Shown here piece after piece: positions 41,316-52,140 of a DNA stretch of 64,000 bases. The position numbers were made by a program, and so were the translations under genes. Under the pieces are notes generated by a model that saw nothing but the letters and a program-made list of their open reading frames with translations, was not told the DNA's origin and did not search any database. Position 1 is the first letter of the stretch; every line of letters starts with the position of its first letter. The stretch covers positions 62,001-126,000 of the forward strand of contig LSBP01000002.1 of assembly GCA_001577635.1 (NCBI GenBank). The letters run 5' to 3'. This DNA is from Halomonadaceae bacterium T82-2. GTDB taxonomy: Bacteria; Pseudomonadota; Gammaproteobacteria; Pseudomonadales; Halomonadaceae.

Positions 41316-41915
41316 GTGCCCAAGGTCGGAATGGAGCCCATACGCCGGCGGCAGTTGATCAACGCCACCATGCAGGCCATCGACGACGTCGGTCTGGCGG
41401 ACGCCACCGTCGCGCGCATCGCCCGGCAGGCCGGTGTCTCGGCCGGCATCATCAGCCACTATTTCGGAGGCAAGGACGGCCTGCTGGAAGCCACCATGCG
41501 CCAGATCCTCTACGACCTGGGCACCGCCGTGGCCACGCGGCGCGCCCGCCTTGCGGATAACACGCCGGCGGCCCACCTGCGCGCGATCATCGACGGCAAC
41601 TTCGATCGCAGTCAGGTCAGCCAGTCGGTGATGAAGACCTGGCTGGCCTTCTGGGCCTCGAGCATGCACAAGCACGACCTCCAGCGGCTGCAGCGGGTCA
41701 ACGACCGGCGGCTCTACTCGAATCTCTGCTGTCAGTTCCGACGCTGCCTGCCGCGCGCCGAGGCCCGCCGTGCCGCCCGCGGCCTGGCGGCAATGATCGA
41801 CGGTCTGTGGCTGCGCGGCGCCCTGGCACCCGAGGGTCTGGACGTCGACCGGGCCCGCCAGCTGGCCTACGACTACCTGGAAGAACAACTGGCGCACGCC
41901 GAATGCCCCGCCTGA
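41316..41915 (+). CDS. betI: Transcriptional repressor BetI
   Basis: A 199-residue TetR-family repressor of choline-to-betaine genes. It starts with the family's [14 protein letters not shown], followed by the helix-turn-helix [29 protein letters not shown] (about 30-58). The GTG at 41316 has AAGGAGGAGG just upstream. The gene leads a betI-betB-betA operon. Confidence 0.95.
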   Translation: MPKVGMEPIRRRQLINATMQAIDDVGLADATVARIARQAGVSAGIISHYFGGKDGLLEATMRQILYDLGTAVATRRARLADNTPAAHLRAIIDGNFDRSQVSQSVMKTWLAFWASSMHKHDLQRLQRVNDRRLYSNLCCQFRRCLPRAEARRAARGLAAMIDGLWLRGALAPEGLDVDRARQLAYDYLEEQLAHAECPA

Positions 41916-41963
41916 GGGCGAATTCGGCGGCGTGAATCACTCATTCCTTTTCGCGGAGGCAAC

Positions 41964-43433
<1,470 letters not shown>

Positions 43434-43439
43434 CCTGCC

Positions 43440-43463
43440 CGGGCCGGCCCGAGGGCCGGCCCG
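43440..43463. repeat. GC-rich palindrome in the betB-betA gap
   Basis: GGGCCGGCCC occurs twice separated by GA; each copy is itself a palindrome and together they can form an 11-bp hairpin (43440-43463). It lies 7 bp after the betB stop and may stabilise the betIB mRNA end or lower betA read-through. Confidence 0.55.
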
Positions 43464-43508
43464 TCGTCAGCCGCTTTTCGATCCCGACTTCACGCAGGAG
43501 GGCCGCTC

Positions 43509-45200
43509 ATGACGCAGGCTCGTGAATACGACTACATCATCATCGGCGCCGGCTCCGCCGGCAACGTCCTCGCCACGCGACTGACCGAGGACCCCGACGT
43601 GCAGGTGCTGCTGCTGGAAGCCGGCGGCCCGGACTACCGTTTCGACTTCCGCACTCAGATGCCGGCGGCGCTCGCCTACCCGCTGCAGGGCAAGCGCTAC
43701 AACTGGGCGTTCGAGACCGACCCCGAACCCCACATGGACAACCGGCGCATGGAGTGCGGCCGCGGCAAGGGCCTGGGCGGCTCGTCGCTGATCAACGGCA
43801 TGTGCTACATCCGCGGCAACGCCCTGGACTACGACAACTGGGCCAGGCGCGAGGGGCTCGAGGACTGGACCTACGCCGACTGCCTGCCCTACTTCAGGAA
43901 GGCCGAGACCCGCGACATCGGCGCCAACGACTACCACGGCGGTGACGGACCGGTCTGCGTCGCCACTCCGAAGGCAGGCAACAACCCCCTCTATCATGCC
44001 TTCATCGAGGCGGGTATCCAGGCCGGCTACCCGGCCACCGAGGACGTCAACGGCTACCAGCAGGAAGGCTTCGGCCCCATGGACCGGTTCGTGACCCCGA
44101 ACGGCCGGCGTGCCTCCACCGCCCGGGGCTATCTGGACATCGCCAGGCCGCGGCCCAACCTGACCATCGAGACCCGCGCCACCACCGACGTGATCACCTT
44201 CGAGGGCAAGCGTGCCAGCGGCGTGCGCTACGCGCGCGGCGGCCAGACCCGGGAGGTCAGGGCGCGCCGCGAGGTGCTGCTGTGCGCCGGCGCCATCGCC
44301 TCGCCGCAGATCCTGCAGCGCTCCGGCATCGGCCCGCAGGACGTGCTCGACGAGTTCGGCATCACGCCGGTTCAGGTCAACGACAACGTCGGCGCACACC
44401 TCCAGGACCACCTGGAGATGTACATCCAGTACGAGTGCACAAAGCCGATCTCCCTGTACCCGGCGCTGAAGTGGTACAACCAGCCGAAGATCGGCGCCGA
44501 ATGGATGCTGTTCGGCACCGGCATGGGCGCCAGCAACCAGTTCGAGGCCGCCGGCTTCATCCGCACCCGCGACGCGGAGGCGTGGCCCAACCTGCAGTAC
44601 CACTTCCTGCCCATCGCCATCAGCTACAACGGCAAGAGCGCGGTGCAGGCCCACGGTTTCCAGGCCCACGTCGGATCCATGCGTTCCGAGAGCGAGGGCC
44701 GGGTGCGCCTGACCTCGCTGGACCCCGCGGCCGCGCCCTCGATCCTGTTCAACTACATGTCCACCGAGAAGGACTGGCAAGAGTTTCGCGACGCCATCCG
44801 CCTGACCCGCGAGATCATCAATCAGCCGGCCATGGACGAATACCGCGGCCGCGAGATCTCCCCGGGGCCGGACGTGCAGTCCGACGCCGAGCTCGACGCC
44901 TTCGTCCGCCAGCATGCCGAGACCGCCTATCACCCCTGCGGAACCTGCCGCATGGGCGCCGGCGACGACAGCGTGGTCGATGGCGCCGGGCGCGTTCACG
45001 GCGTGGAAGCCCTGCGGGTGGTCGACGCCTCGCTGTTCCCGGTGATTCCCACCGGCAATCTCAACGCGCCGACGATCATGCTGGCCGAGAAGATGGCCGA
45101 CAAGATCCGCGGCCGCGAGCCGCTGCCGAAGAGCAACGCCCCCTACTACGTCGCCGATGGCGCACCGGCCCGGCAACGCGCGCCCGAACGCCCGGCCTGA
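43509..45200 (+). CDS. betA: Choline dehydrogenase
   Basis: A 563-residue FAD-dependent GMC oxidoreductase. The N-terminal Rossmann motif [15 protein letters not shown], the GMC signatures ([37 protein letters not shown]) and the active-site His near residue 475 in [10 protein letters not shown] are all present. It oxidises choline to betaine aldehyde at the inner membrane. A textbook terminator follows at 45224-45247. Confidence 0.97.
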   Translation: MTQAREYDYIIIGAGSAGNVLATRLTEDPDVQVLLLEAGGPDYRFDFRTQMPAALAYPLQGKRYNWAFETDPEPHMDNRRMECGRGKGLGGSSLINGMCYIRGNALDYDNWARREGLEDWTYADCLPYFRKAETRDIGANDYHGGDGPVCVATPKAGNNPLYHAFIEAGIQAGYPATEDVNGYQQEGFGPMDRFVTPNGRRASTARGYLDIARPRPNLTIETRATTDVITFEGKRASGVRYARGGQTREVRARREVLLCAGAIASPQILQRSGIGPQDVLDEFGITPVQVNDNVGAHLQDHLEMYIQYECTKPISLYPALKWYNQPKIGAEWMLFGTGMGASNQFEAAGFIRTRDAEAWPNLQYHFLPIAISYNGKSAVQAHGFQAHVGSMRSESEGRVRLTSLDPAAAPSILFNYMSTEKDWQEFRDAIRLTREIINQPAMDEYRGREISPGPDVQSDAELDAFVRQHAETAYHPCGTCRMGAGDDSVVDGAGRVHGVEALRVVDASLFPVIPTGNLNAPTIMLAEKMADKIRGREPLPKSNAPYYVADGAPARQRAPERPA

Positions 45201-45223
45201 TTCAAGCCCTTTTCCCCTTGTTT

Positions 45224-45247
45224 GCCCCGCTTCGCGGGGCTTTTTTT
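45224..45247 (+). terminator. Intrinsic terminator after betA
   Basis: GCCCCGC, loop TTC, GCGGGGC, then seven T residues (45241-45247). Confidence 0.95.
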
Positions 45248-45305
45248 GGCGTCGTGTTCCGCGCCGCTCTGGTCAGGCCCGACCAAATCCTCTAGGCTGA
45301 TAGCA

Positions 45306-45323
45306 TTCAAACGTACGTTCGAA
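45306..45323. promoter_or_regulatory. PsrA-type operator upstream of fadE
   Basis: TTCAAACGTACGTTCGAA is an 18-bp palindrome with a single mismatched pair. It contains CAAAC-N4-GTTCG, matching 9 of 10 positions of the recalled PsrA consensus. It lies 30 bp before the fadE ATG. It resembles the site before etf-QO at 10175, both with a 4-bp centre, linking two beta-oxidation loci. The palindrome is seen; the regulator is inferred. Confidence 0.6.
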
Positions 45324-45353
45324 TCACCTCATTGTCCGCTTCGGAGAATCTCG

Positions 45354-47804
45354 ATGCTGTCATTGCTGCTCATCGTGCTGGCCGCCATCGGCCTGATCGA
45401 AGTCATGCGCCACGAGGCCGGCGCCCCGGCGGCACTCGCCGCCACCGGTATACCCGGCCTGCTGGGGGTCGTGCTCGGCGCCCCGGTCACCGCTGTACTC
45501 CTGCTGCTGGCGACGCTGGTCATCGCCGCCGGCGGTTTGCCCGCACTGCGCCGGCGCTGGCTGACCCCGCGCCTGTTCGCCCGCTTTCGCCGGGTGGCGC
45601 CGCGCGTCTCGGATACCGAGCGCGTGGCCCTGGAAGCCGGCAGCGTGTCCTGGGACGGCGAGCTGTTCACCGGGCGTCCCGACTGGCAGCACCTGCTGGC
45701 CTACCGTGACGACGGCCTGAGCGACGCCGAGCGCGCCTTTCTCGAGCATCAGTGCGCGGAGGTCGCCGGCCTGTGCAACGGCTGGGATGTGGCCCGCGAG
45801 CGCGCCGACCTGCCCGAGGCAGCCTGGGACTACCTGAAGCGGGAACGCTTCTTCGGCATGATCATCCCCGAGGAATACGGCGGCCTGGGCTTCTCGGCCA
45901 AGGCCCAGTCGGCGGTGCTGCAGAAACTGGTGGTCAACGAAACGCTGATGATCTCGGTAGGTGTGCCCAACTCGCTCGGCCCGGGCGAGCTGCTGCTCAA
46001 GTACGGCACCGAGGAACAGAAGAACCATTACCTGCCGCGGCTGGCCGACGGCCGCGAGATTCCCTGCTTCGGCCTCACCGGGCCGCGTGCCGGCTCGGAC
46101 GCCACCTCGCTGCCCGACGTCGGCGTGGTGGTCAAGCGCGAGGTCGAGGGCAAGGAGGTGCTGGGGCTCGAGCTGACCTTCGAGAAACGCTGGATCACCC
46201 TGGCCCCGATCGCCACCGTGGTGGGTCTGGCATTCCGGCTGTTCGACCCCGACCATCTGCTCGGCGAGGAAAGCGACCTGGGCATCACCTGCGCACTGAT
46301 CCCCCGCGACACGCCGGGCATGGAGATCGGCCGTCGCCATCACCCGATCGGCAGCCCCTTCATGAACGGGCCGATCGTCGGCCGCAACGTCTTCGTGCCG
46401 CTCGACTGCATCATCGGTGGCCCGTCGATGGCCGGCCAGGGCTGGCGGATGCTGGTCGAGTGCCTGTCGGTGGGCCGCTGCATCACGCTGCCCTCCGGCG
46501 CCGCCGGGGTCGGCCGCTACGCCGCCGGCTGGTCCGGCGGGTTCACCCGCATTCGCCGCCAGTTCAACCTGCCGGTCGCCGAGATGGAAGGCGTGCAGGA
46601 AGCCCTGGCTCGCCTGACGGCGCATGCCTACATCGCCCAGGCCGCGGTGTATCAGACCGCCAACCTGATCGATCACGGCGTCAAGCCGGCGGTCCCCTCG
46701 GCGATCCTCAAGAGCCAGCTGACCGAGTTCCAGCGGCGCATCCTTGCCGACGCCATGGACGTCCACGGCGGCAAGGCGGTGACGCTGGGACCGCGCAACT
46801 ACCTGGGGCTCGCCTGGAGCGCCGTGCCGGTGTCGATCACCGTCGAGGGCGCCAACATCATGACCCGCAATCTGATGGTCTTCGGCCAGGGCGCCATCCG
46901 CTGTCACCCCTACGTGCTCGAGGAGCTCGCCGCCGCCGACAACGACGACCTCGATGCCTTCGACCGGGCCTTCTTCGGGCATGCCGGGCTGATTGCCGGC
47001 AACGCCGCCCGTGCTTTCACCCAGGCGCTGGGCCTCGGCAAGTCCCGGGTGCCCTTCGACGAGCTGGCCGCCCCCTATGCCCGTGAGGTCAGCCGCCTCT
47101 CCGCCGGCTTCGGACTGTGCGCCGATGCCGCCATGGCCAGCCTGGGCTCGAGCCTCAAGAAGCGCGAGATGCTCTCGGCCCGACTCGGCGATGTGCTCGC
47201 CAATCTCTATCTGCTGTCGATGGTGCTCAAGCAGTGGCACGACGACACCAGTGTCGAGCATGAAGCGGCGCTGCTTCATTACAGCTGCCGCACCCTGCTC
47301 CACCGCACCGAGCAGGCCTTCGTCGAGCTCTTCGACAACCTGCCCAACCGGGCCCTGGGACGCAGCCTGTCGGCCATCATCATGCCGCTCGGGCGGCGCT
47401 GGAAGGCCCCCGAGGACTCCCTCACCCGGGAGATCGCCCACGCCATTTCCACCGCCACGCCGCTGCGCGACAAGCTGCTGGCCGGCACCTGGAATACCCA
47501 GGCGGAAGGCGACGTCGACAACCCCCTGGCCCGCTACAACGCCCTGCTGGCCGACTACCCGCGGGCCGAGCCGCTGTATCGCACCATCAACAAGGCCTAT
47601 GCCGGCGGCGAGCTGCCCGCCGACGCCCTGCACCCCGAGCAGCGCACCGAGGCGGCGCTCGCCGCCGGGCTGATCGGCGAGGAGGATGCCGCCTTCCTGA
47701 GCGCCTTCGAGGCCGAAGTGCTGGACATGCTTACCGTTGACGATTTCGCGTTCGACGCCTTCGCCAGCCAGCCGTCGCAGGCAACCCACCACGACGCGGC
47801 ATAG
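45354..47804 (+). CDS. fadE: Acyl-CoA dehydrogenase FadE
   Basis: An 816-residue protein, close to E. coli FadE (814). Two N-terminal membrane helices (about 1-60) precede the acyl-CoA dehydrogenase domain: FFGMIIPEEYGGLGFSAKAQS, CFGLTGPRAGSDATSL for FAD binding, and the DUF1974 C-terminal extension typical of FadE. It performs the first, ETF-linked step of fatty-acid beta-oxidation. The ATG at 45354 with GGAG upstream was chosen; the 44-codon extension runs back into the betA terminator. Confidence 0.95.
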   Translation: MLSLLLIVLAAIGLIEVMRHEAGAPAALAATGIPGLLGVVLGAPVTAVLLLLATLVIAAGGLPALRRRWLTPRLFARFRRVAPRVSDTERVALEAGSVSWDGELFTGRPDWQHLLAYRDDGLSDAERAFLEHQCAEVAGLCNGWDVARERADLPEAAWDYLKRERFFGMIIPEEYGGLGFSAKAQSAVLQKLVVNETLMISVGVPNSLGPGELLLKYGTEEQKNHYLPRLADGREIPCFGLTGPRAGSDATSLPDVGVVVKREVEGKEVLGLELTFEKRWITLAPIATVVGLAFRLFDPDHLLGEESDLGITCALIPRDTPGMEIGRRHHPIGSPFMNGPIVGRNVFVPLDCIIGGPSMAGQGWRMLVECLSVGRCITLPSGAAGVGRYAAGWSGGFTRIRRQFNLPVAEMEGVQEALARLTAHAYIAQAAVYQTANLIDHGVKPAVPSAILKSQLTEFQRRILADAMDVHGGKAVTLGPRNYLGLAWSAVPVSITVEGANIMTRNLMVFGQGAIRCHPYVLEELAAADNDDLDAFDRAFFGHAGLIAGNAARAFTQALGLGKSRVPFDELAAPYAREVSRLSAGFGLCADAAMASLGSSLKKREMLSARLGDVLANLYLLSMVLKQWHDDTSVEHEAALLHYSCRTLLHRTEQAFVELFDNLPNRALGRSLSAIIMPLGRRWKAPEDSLTREIAHAISTATPLRDKLLAGTWNTQAEGDVDNPLARYNALLADYPRAEPLYRTINKAYAGGELPADALHPEQRTEAALAAGLIGEEDAAFLSAFEAEVLDMLTVDDFAFDAFASQPSQATHHDAA

Positions 47805-47826
47805 ACGCCGCAACATCGCGATACGC

Positions 47827-47865
47827 AAGCGCCCTGCCCGTCGCAACGACGGGCAGGGCGCTTTT
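47827..47865. terminator. 17-bp perfect terminator hairpin between fadE and qor
   Basis: AAGCGCCCTGCCCGTCG (47827-47843) pairs exactly with 47847-47863 across CAA, followed by TT after the stem's own TT. It serves fadE and probably also the convergent oxidoreductase gene. Confidence 0.88.
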
Positions 47866-47915
47866 GATGCCCGGAAGGAAACCGGCACCGACATCCAGCC
47901 CGGTGCCGGCCGGCC

Positions 47916-48893
47916 TCAGGTCAGCAGGACGGTCGAACCGGTGGTGCGCCGCGAGGCCAGGGCTTCCTGGGCCTCGCCCGCCTTGTCAAGCGGATAGCGC
48001 TGGCCGATGTCCACCTTGACCTTGCCACTCTCGAGCATCTCGAACAGGTCGCGGCACATCATCTCGAAGCGCTCGCGGGTATCGGCGTAGCCGTTGAGGC
48101 TGGGGCGGGTCACGAACAGCGATCCCTTCTGGTTGAGGATGCCGATGTTGACGCCCTCCACCGGCCCCGAGGCATTGCCGAAGCTGACCATCAGGCCACG
48201 CTTGCTCAGGCAGTCCAGCGAGGTCTCCCAAGTGTCCTTGCCCACCGAGTCGTAGACCACCGGCACCATCTCGCCGCCGGTCAGCTCGCGCACCAGCTCG
48301 ACCACGTTCTCGCGGGTATAGTCGATGGTCGCCCAGGCGCCGTTCTTCTTCGCCAGCTCGGCCTTCTCCGGCGAGCTGACAGTGCCGATCAGCTTGGCGC
48401 CCAGCGCCCTGGCCCACTGGCAGGCGATCGAGCCGACCCCGCCGGCCGCGGCGTGGAAGAGGATCGTCTCGCCCGCCTCGACCCGATGGGTCTGGCGCAG
48501 CAGGTACTGCACGGTCAGCCCCTTGAGCATCGACGCCGCGGCGGTCTCGAAATCGATGCCGTCGGGCAGCACCACGACCTTATCGGCGGGCAGCACATGC
48601 TGCTCGGCATAGGCGCCCAGCGGTCCCTGGGCATAGGCGACGCGATCGCCCGGCTTGAGGTGGGTCACACCCTCGCCGACGGCGTCCACCACGCCGGCCC
48701 CCTCGGTGCCCAGCCCGGAAGGCAGGCCCGGCGCCGGATAGAGGCCGGTACGGAAGTAGATATCGATGAAGTTCAGGCCGATCGCCCGGTTGGCGACGCG
48801 CACTTCACCCGGTCCGGGAGCGGCGGGTGTCACGTCGACGAGCTCGAGCACCTCGGGGCCACCGGTGCGGGAAAACTGGATACGTTTGGCCAT
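47916..48893 (-). CDS. qorA: NADPH:quinone oxidoreductase, QorA-like
   Basis: A 325-residue zinc-independent medium-chain dehydrogenase/reductase. It has RAIGLNFIDIYFRTGLYP and the NADPH motif AAAGGVGSIACQWARALGAK, matching E. coli QorA in length and pattern. It reduces quinones with NADPH. AAGGA lies 9 nt before the ATG at 48893. Convergent with fadE. Confidence 0.92.
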   Translation of the reverse strand: MAKRIQFSRTGGPEVLELVDVTPAAPGPGEVRVANRAIGLNFIDIYFRTGLYPAPGLPSGLGTEGAGVVDAVGEGVTHLKPGDRVAYAQGPLGAYAEQHVLPADKVVVLPDGIDFETAAASMLKGLTVQYLLRQTHRVEAGETILFHAAAGGVGSIACQWARALGAKLIGTVSSPEKAELAKKNGAWATIDYTRENVVELVRELTGGEMVPVVYDSVGKDTWETSLDCLSKRGLMVSFGNASGPVEGVNIGILNQKGSLFVTRPSLNGYADTRERFEMMCRDLFEMLESGKVKVDIGQRYPLDKAGEAQEALASRRTTGSTVLLT

Positions 48894-49038
48894 GGCCGGC
48901 AATCCTTGTTCAACTGACGGAGTCGGCTCACCTTACAAGCGTCCGCCGATCAAGGCCAGTCCCCGCGGTTCGGCAAGCGCCGTGGCATCGCCTACGCTGG
49001 GAACACCCGCAACCACGGATTGCCGACAAGGAGTCTTC

Positions 49039-49797
49039 ATGTCCCTGACCCGTTTCTCGCTCGCCGGGCGAACCGCCCTGGTCACCGGCTGCAACAAGGG
49101 GCTCGGCCGCGCCATGGCCGTCGCCCTGGCCGAGGCCGGCGCCGACATCGTCGGCGTCAATCGCAGCGACGACACTACCACCCGGGAAGCCGTCGAAGCG
49201 CAGGGACGCCGCTACCACAGCGTCACCGCCGCGCTCGGCGAGACACCCCCGGCCGCCATCGTCGAGGACGCCGTCGCCGCGGCGGGCCAGCTCGACATCC
49301 TCGTCAACAACGCCGGTCTGATTCGCCGCGCCCCGGCCATCGAGTTCAGCGAAGCGGACTGGGACGCGGTCATCGATGTGAACCTCAAGGCCGCCTTCTT
49401 CCTAGCCCAGCACGTCGCGCGTCACCTGATCGAGCGCGGCGCCCGCGGCAAGATCATCAACGTCGCCTCCCTGCTCTCCTTTCAGGGCGGCATTCGGGTG
49501 CCTTCCTACACCGCCAGCAAGAGCGGCCTGCTCGGCCTCACCCGGCTGATGGCCAACGAATGGGCCGCCCACGGCATCAACGTCAACGCCATCGCCCCGG
49601 GCTACATGGCCACCGACAACACCCAGGCGCTGCGCGATGATCCGCAGCGCAACGCCGAGCTGCTGGCGCGCATCCCCGCCGAGCGCTGGGGAGAACCGGA
49701 GGACATCGCCGGCGCCGCGGTCTTTCTCGCCTCGTCGGCCGCCGATTACGTCCACGGTCATGCGCTGGCGGTGGACGGCGGCTGGCTGGCGCGCTGA
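49039..49797 (+). CDS. kduD: 2-dehydro-3-deoxy-D-gluconate 5-dehydrogenase (KduD-like)
   Basis: A 252-residue short-chain dehydrogenase. TGCNKGLGRAMAVALAEAGADIVGVN, NNAGLIRR, and the long stretch from LSFQGGIRVPSYTASKSG through LMANEWAAHGINVNAIAPGYMAT follow E. coli KduD almost residue for residue, as does the terminal AVDGGWLAR. KduD acts in pectin/hexuronate breakdown. No kduI, kdgK or transporter is adjacent, so here it could be a dehydrogenase for another sugar acid or steroid-like substrate. AAGGAG precedes the ATG. Confidence 0.85.
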   Translation: MSLTRFSLAGRTALVTGCNKGLGRAMAVALAEAGADIVGVNRSDDTTTREAVEAQGRRYHSVTAALGETPPAAIVEDAVAAAGQLDILVNNAGLIRRAPAIEFSEADWDAVIDVNLKAAFFLAQHVARHLIERGARGKIINVASLLSFQGGIRVPSYTASKSGLLGLTRLMANEWAAHGINVNAIAPGYMATDNTQALRDDPQRNAELLARIPAERWGEPEDIAGAAVFLASSAADYVHGHALAVDGGWLAR

Positions 49798-49816
49798 CCC
49801 CGCGCCGCGGCCGGGT

Positions 49817-50389
49817 TCACAGCTGCGCGGGAAACTGCTCCAGGCCGCGCACGAAGCGCGCCTTGTAGCCGTCGAACAGCTCGCGGTCCTGCTTGAAGGA
49901 CTGCACCACGGCGTTGACGTCGAAATTCAGGCTCACGGGCAGCGTGTCGGGACCGGCTTCCGGGTGGCGGGGTGCCAGCCCGATGCGCTGGCCCTCCGGC
50001 CCGCTCAGCCAGCGCTCGATGCCGGCGCGGTGGAACATGGTTTCCTGGTCGGCGTCGACCGCGTTGACGCGCAGCGGCGCCCGCGTGGCGAGCTCCGCCA
50101 CCAGGCGTTCGGCAGCGTTCTCGACCGGCGTCTCGGGCAGAACGCCGAGCAGCGCCAGTTCCATGCTCTCGCCGCGGGCATCGGATACCAGCAGCGCCAG
50201 TGCCGCCGGGCGGCCGTCGTCGTCGGTCAGCGCCAGGATACGCGCCGCGTCCTGGCGCACCAGCACGCCCAGGGTGCCGGCGAAGCTCGCCAGCGGCACG
50301 AGGCCGGCGTCGCGGCCATAGACTTCGGCACACAGGCGCGCCAGACAGGCCTCGCGCTGCCGGGCATCGTTCACGTTCACGACTTTCAT
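49817..50389 (-). CDS. Uncharacterised 190-residue protein
   Basis: I do not recognise a family. The protein is soluble with no signal peptide or membrane helix. The order of segments (a catalytic-free N-terminus, then ILALTDDDGRPAALALLVSD and MELALLGVLPETP) is reminiscent of a GNAT-like acyltransferase fold, but the acetyl-CoA-binding loop is not clear. GGAGAG sits just before the ATG at 50389. It is divergent from the glycerophosphodiesterase gene. Confidence 0.65.
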   Translation of the reverse strand: MKVVNVNDARQREACLARLCAEVYGRDAGLVPLASFAGTLGVLVRQDAARILALTDDDGRPAALALLVSDARGESMELALLGVLPETPVENAAERLVAELATRAPLRVNAVDADQETMFHRAGIERWLSGPEGQRIGLAPRHPEAGPDTLPVSLNFDVNAVVQSFKQDRELFDGYKARFVRGLEQFPAQL

Positions 50390-50479
50390 GGGCTCTCCAT
50401 TCGCGAGATGATCGGCGGGGCAGACTAGCATACCGGCCGGCGCCGCCCCACGCTTTCCGCTCCCGCCCGAGGAACCCGC

Positions 50480-51235
50480 ATGCCACCCGCTCCGCCGCCC
50501 GACGAACTACCGCCCGTCATGGCTCATCGCGGCCTGTCGGCCCACGCGCCGGAAAACACCCTGGCCGCCGTTCGCGCCGCCCATGCCGCCGGCTGCCGCT
50601 GGGTCGAGCTCGACGTTCAATTGCTTGGCGACGGCACACCGGTGATCTGGCACGACGCCGGAATCAAGCGCTGCACTGGCGAACGGGGGCGCCTGGCCGG
50701 GCTGAGCCTGGCCACCGCCCGACGACTCGACGTGGGCGGCTGGTTCTCCGCCGAGTTCAACGGCGAGCGGATGGCCACCCTCGAGGCGATGCTTGACCTG
50801 ATCGTCTCGCTCGAGCTGGGCCTCAACCTGGAATTCAAGGTCAACCGGGGGCGCGATCCGGCCGCCCTGGTGGACGCGGTGCTGCCGCCGGTCGAACGCT
50901 GTTTGCCGCCCTCGCGCTGGCTGGCCTCTTCCTTCGATCGTCGGGCGCTGCACGCCCTGCGCCGTCATCGACCCGATCCGCACCAGCTGCGCCTGGGCCT
51001 CATCGCCAAGCGCCTGCCCCGTAGCTGGCGGGAGGACATCCGTGCGCTCGACGCCTTCAGCCTGCATCTGGACTGGCGACGCCTGCGCGAGCAACAGGCC
51101 CGTGCCGTGGCCGCGAGCCCCTGCCGGCTGGTCGCCTACACGGTCAACGACCCGCACGTCGCCCGACGCCTGTATGCCTGGGGCGCCGACTCGCTGATCA
51201 GCGATGACCCGAAAAAATTGACTGACATCAAGTGA
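50480..51235 (+). CDS. ugpQ: Glycerophosphodiester phosphodiesterase, UgpQ-like
   Basis: A 251-residue cytoplasmic GDPD-family enzyme. The hallmark MAHRGLSAHAPENTLAA, ELDVQLLGDGTPVIWHD (metal site with catalytic His) and NLEFKVN are present, and the C-terminus AYTVNDPHVARRLYAWGADSLISDDP is typical. It hydrolyses glycerophosphodiesters such as glycerophosphocholine to glycerol-3-phosphate and an alcohol, which could feed the choline pathway at 40-45 kb. No signal peptide, unlike GlpQ. Confidence 0.93.
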   Translation: MPPAPPPDELPPVMAHRGLSAHAPENTLAAVRAAHAAGCRWVELDVQLLGDGTPVIWHDAGIKRCTGERGRLAGLSLATARRLDVGGWFSAEFNGERMATLEAMLDLIVSLELGLNLEFKVNRGRDPAALVDAVLPPVERCLPPSRWLASSFDRRALHALRRHRPDPHQLRLGLIAKRLPRSWREDIRALDAFSLHLDWRRLREQQARAVAASPCRLVAYTVNDPHVARRLYAWGADSLISDDPKKLTDIK

Positions 51236-51259
51236 TCGCGGGCCCGCGGCCGGCTCTCC

Positions 51260-51286
51260 TCAACTTTTCGGGGCCGAAGCCGATAG
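51260..51286 (+). promoter_or_regulatory. Sigma-28 (FliA)-type promoter of the stator operon
   Basis: TCAACTTT, an 11-bp spacer and GCCGATAG match the flagellar sigma-28 consensus TAAAGTTT-N11-GCCGATAA at 6 of 8 and 7 of 8 positions with exact spacing. The predicted start near 51294 leaves a short leader ending in AAGGAG before the motA-like ATG. Confidence 0.75.
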
Positions 51287-51318
51287 AACGATAAACGATC
51301 GTCATCCAAGGAGCCCCG

Positions 51319-52140
51319 ATGAACCCCTCCACGCTGATCGGCATGGTGGTCAGCTGTCTGTTGCTGGCCAGCGTGCTGTTTCTCACGGCCGAGTCTCCCG
51401 ACAGCTTTCTCAACCTGCCCGGCCTGGCCATCGTGCTGACCGGCACGATGGCGGCGACCTTCATCAGCTATCCCCTGAAGGAGGTGGTACGCGTCGTGCG
51501 CCTGGTGGGCCTGGTCTTTCGCCGCGAGGACAGCCATGTCCGCGATGACATCCAGGAACTGGTGGACATGGCGCGGCTGTGGTTCAAGGGTGACGTCCGG
51601 GCCGTGGAGCGCGCGCTGGAAAAGACCCGCAACCCCTTCCTGCGCAGCGGCATCCAGCTGGTCATCGCCAATACCAAGGAGGAAGAGATTCTCGACCTGC
51701 TGCGCTGGCGCATCGCGCGCCTCAAGGCACGGGAACATGCCGAGGCGCAGATCTTTCGCACCATGGCCGCCTATGCGCCGGCCTTCGGCATGCTCGGTAC
51801 CCTGGTGGGGCTGGTCAACATGCTCGAGGTCATGGACGGCGGCAGCCTGGCGGATATCGGCCCGCGCATGGCGGTGGCGCTGCTGACCACCTTCTACGGC
51901 ATCCTGCTGGCCAATCTGGTGTTCAAGCCGATCGCCGTGAAGCTCGAACGCCGCACCGAGGAACGCCTGATCGCCATGAACATGGTGCTCGAAGGGGTTT
52001 CGCTGATTTCGCGGCGGCGCCTGCCTTCCTTCATCGAGGAGACCCTTAACTCCTTCATGGCCGATCATCAGGACGAGATTCGCGACGACGGCGAACCGGC
52101 ACCCGCTATCGACCCCATGCAGGACGGCTCGCATGGGTGA
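51319..52140 (+). CDS. motA: Flagellar motor stator protein MotA/PomA-like
   Basis: A 273-residue stator subunit with four hydrophobic helices (about 5-25, 32-50, 145-170, 182-205). The proton/ion-channel region AAYAPAFGMLGTLVGLVNMLEVM and LLTTFYGILLANLVFKPIAVKL fit MotA/PomA. Length and sequence look closer to PomA/MotC than to enterobacterial MotA, so proton versus sodium coupling is open, which is relevant for a halophile. It overlaps motB by 8 bp. Confidence 0.88.
   Translation: MNPSTLIGMVVSCLLLASVLFLTAESPDSFLNLPGLAIVLTGTMAATFISYPLKEVVRVVRLVGLVFRREDSHVRDDIQELVDMARLWFKGDVRAVERALEKTRNPFLRSGIQLVIANTKEEEILDLLRWRIARLKAREHAEAQIFRTMAAYAPAFGMLGTLVGLVNMLEVMDGGSLADIGPRMAVALLTTFYGILLANLVFKPIAVKLERRTEERLIAMNMVLEGVSLISRRRLPSFIEETLNSFMADHQDEIRDDGEPAPAIDPMQDGSHG

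Noticed and set aside
45360-47894. An 844-codon open frame antisense to fadE
   Set aside because: Shadow frame in GC-rich DNA; sequence is His/Gly/Val-rich with no recognisable domain while fadE is unmistakable.
51291-51304. AAACGATCGTCA, resembling the PsrA box, upstream of the motA-like gene
   Set aside because: Only the inner ACGATCGT is palindromic and the right half-site fails; it lies downstream of the -10 of a good sigma-28 promoter and the gene is unrelated to fatty acids.
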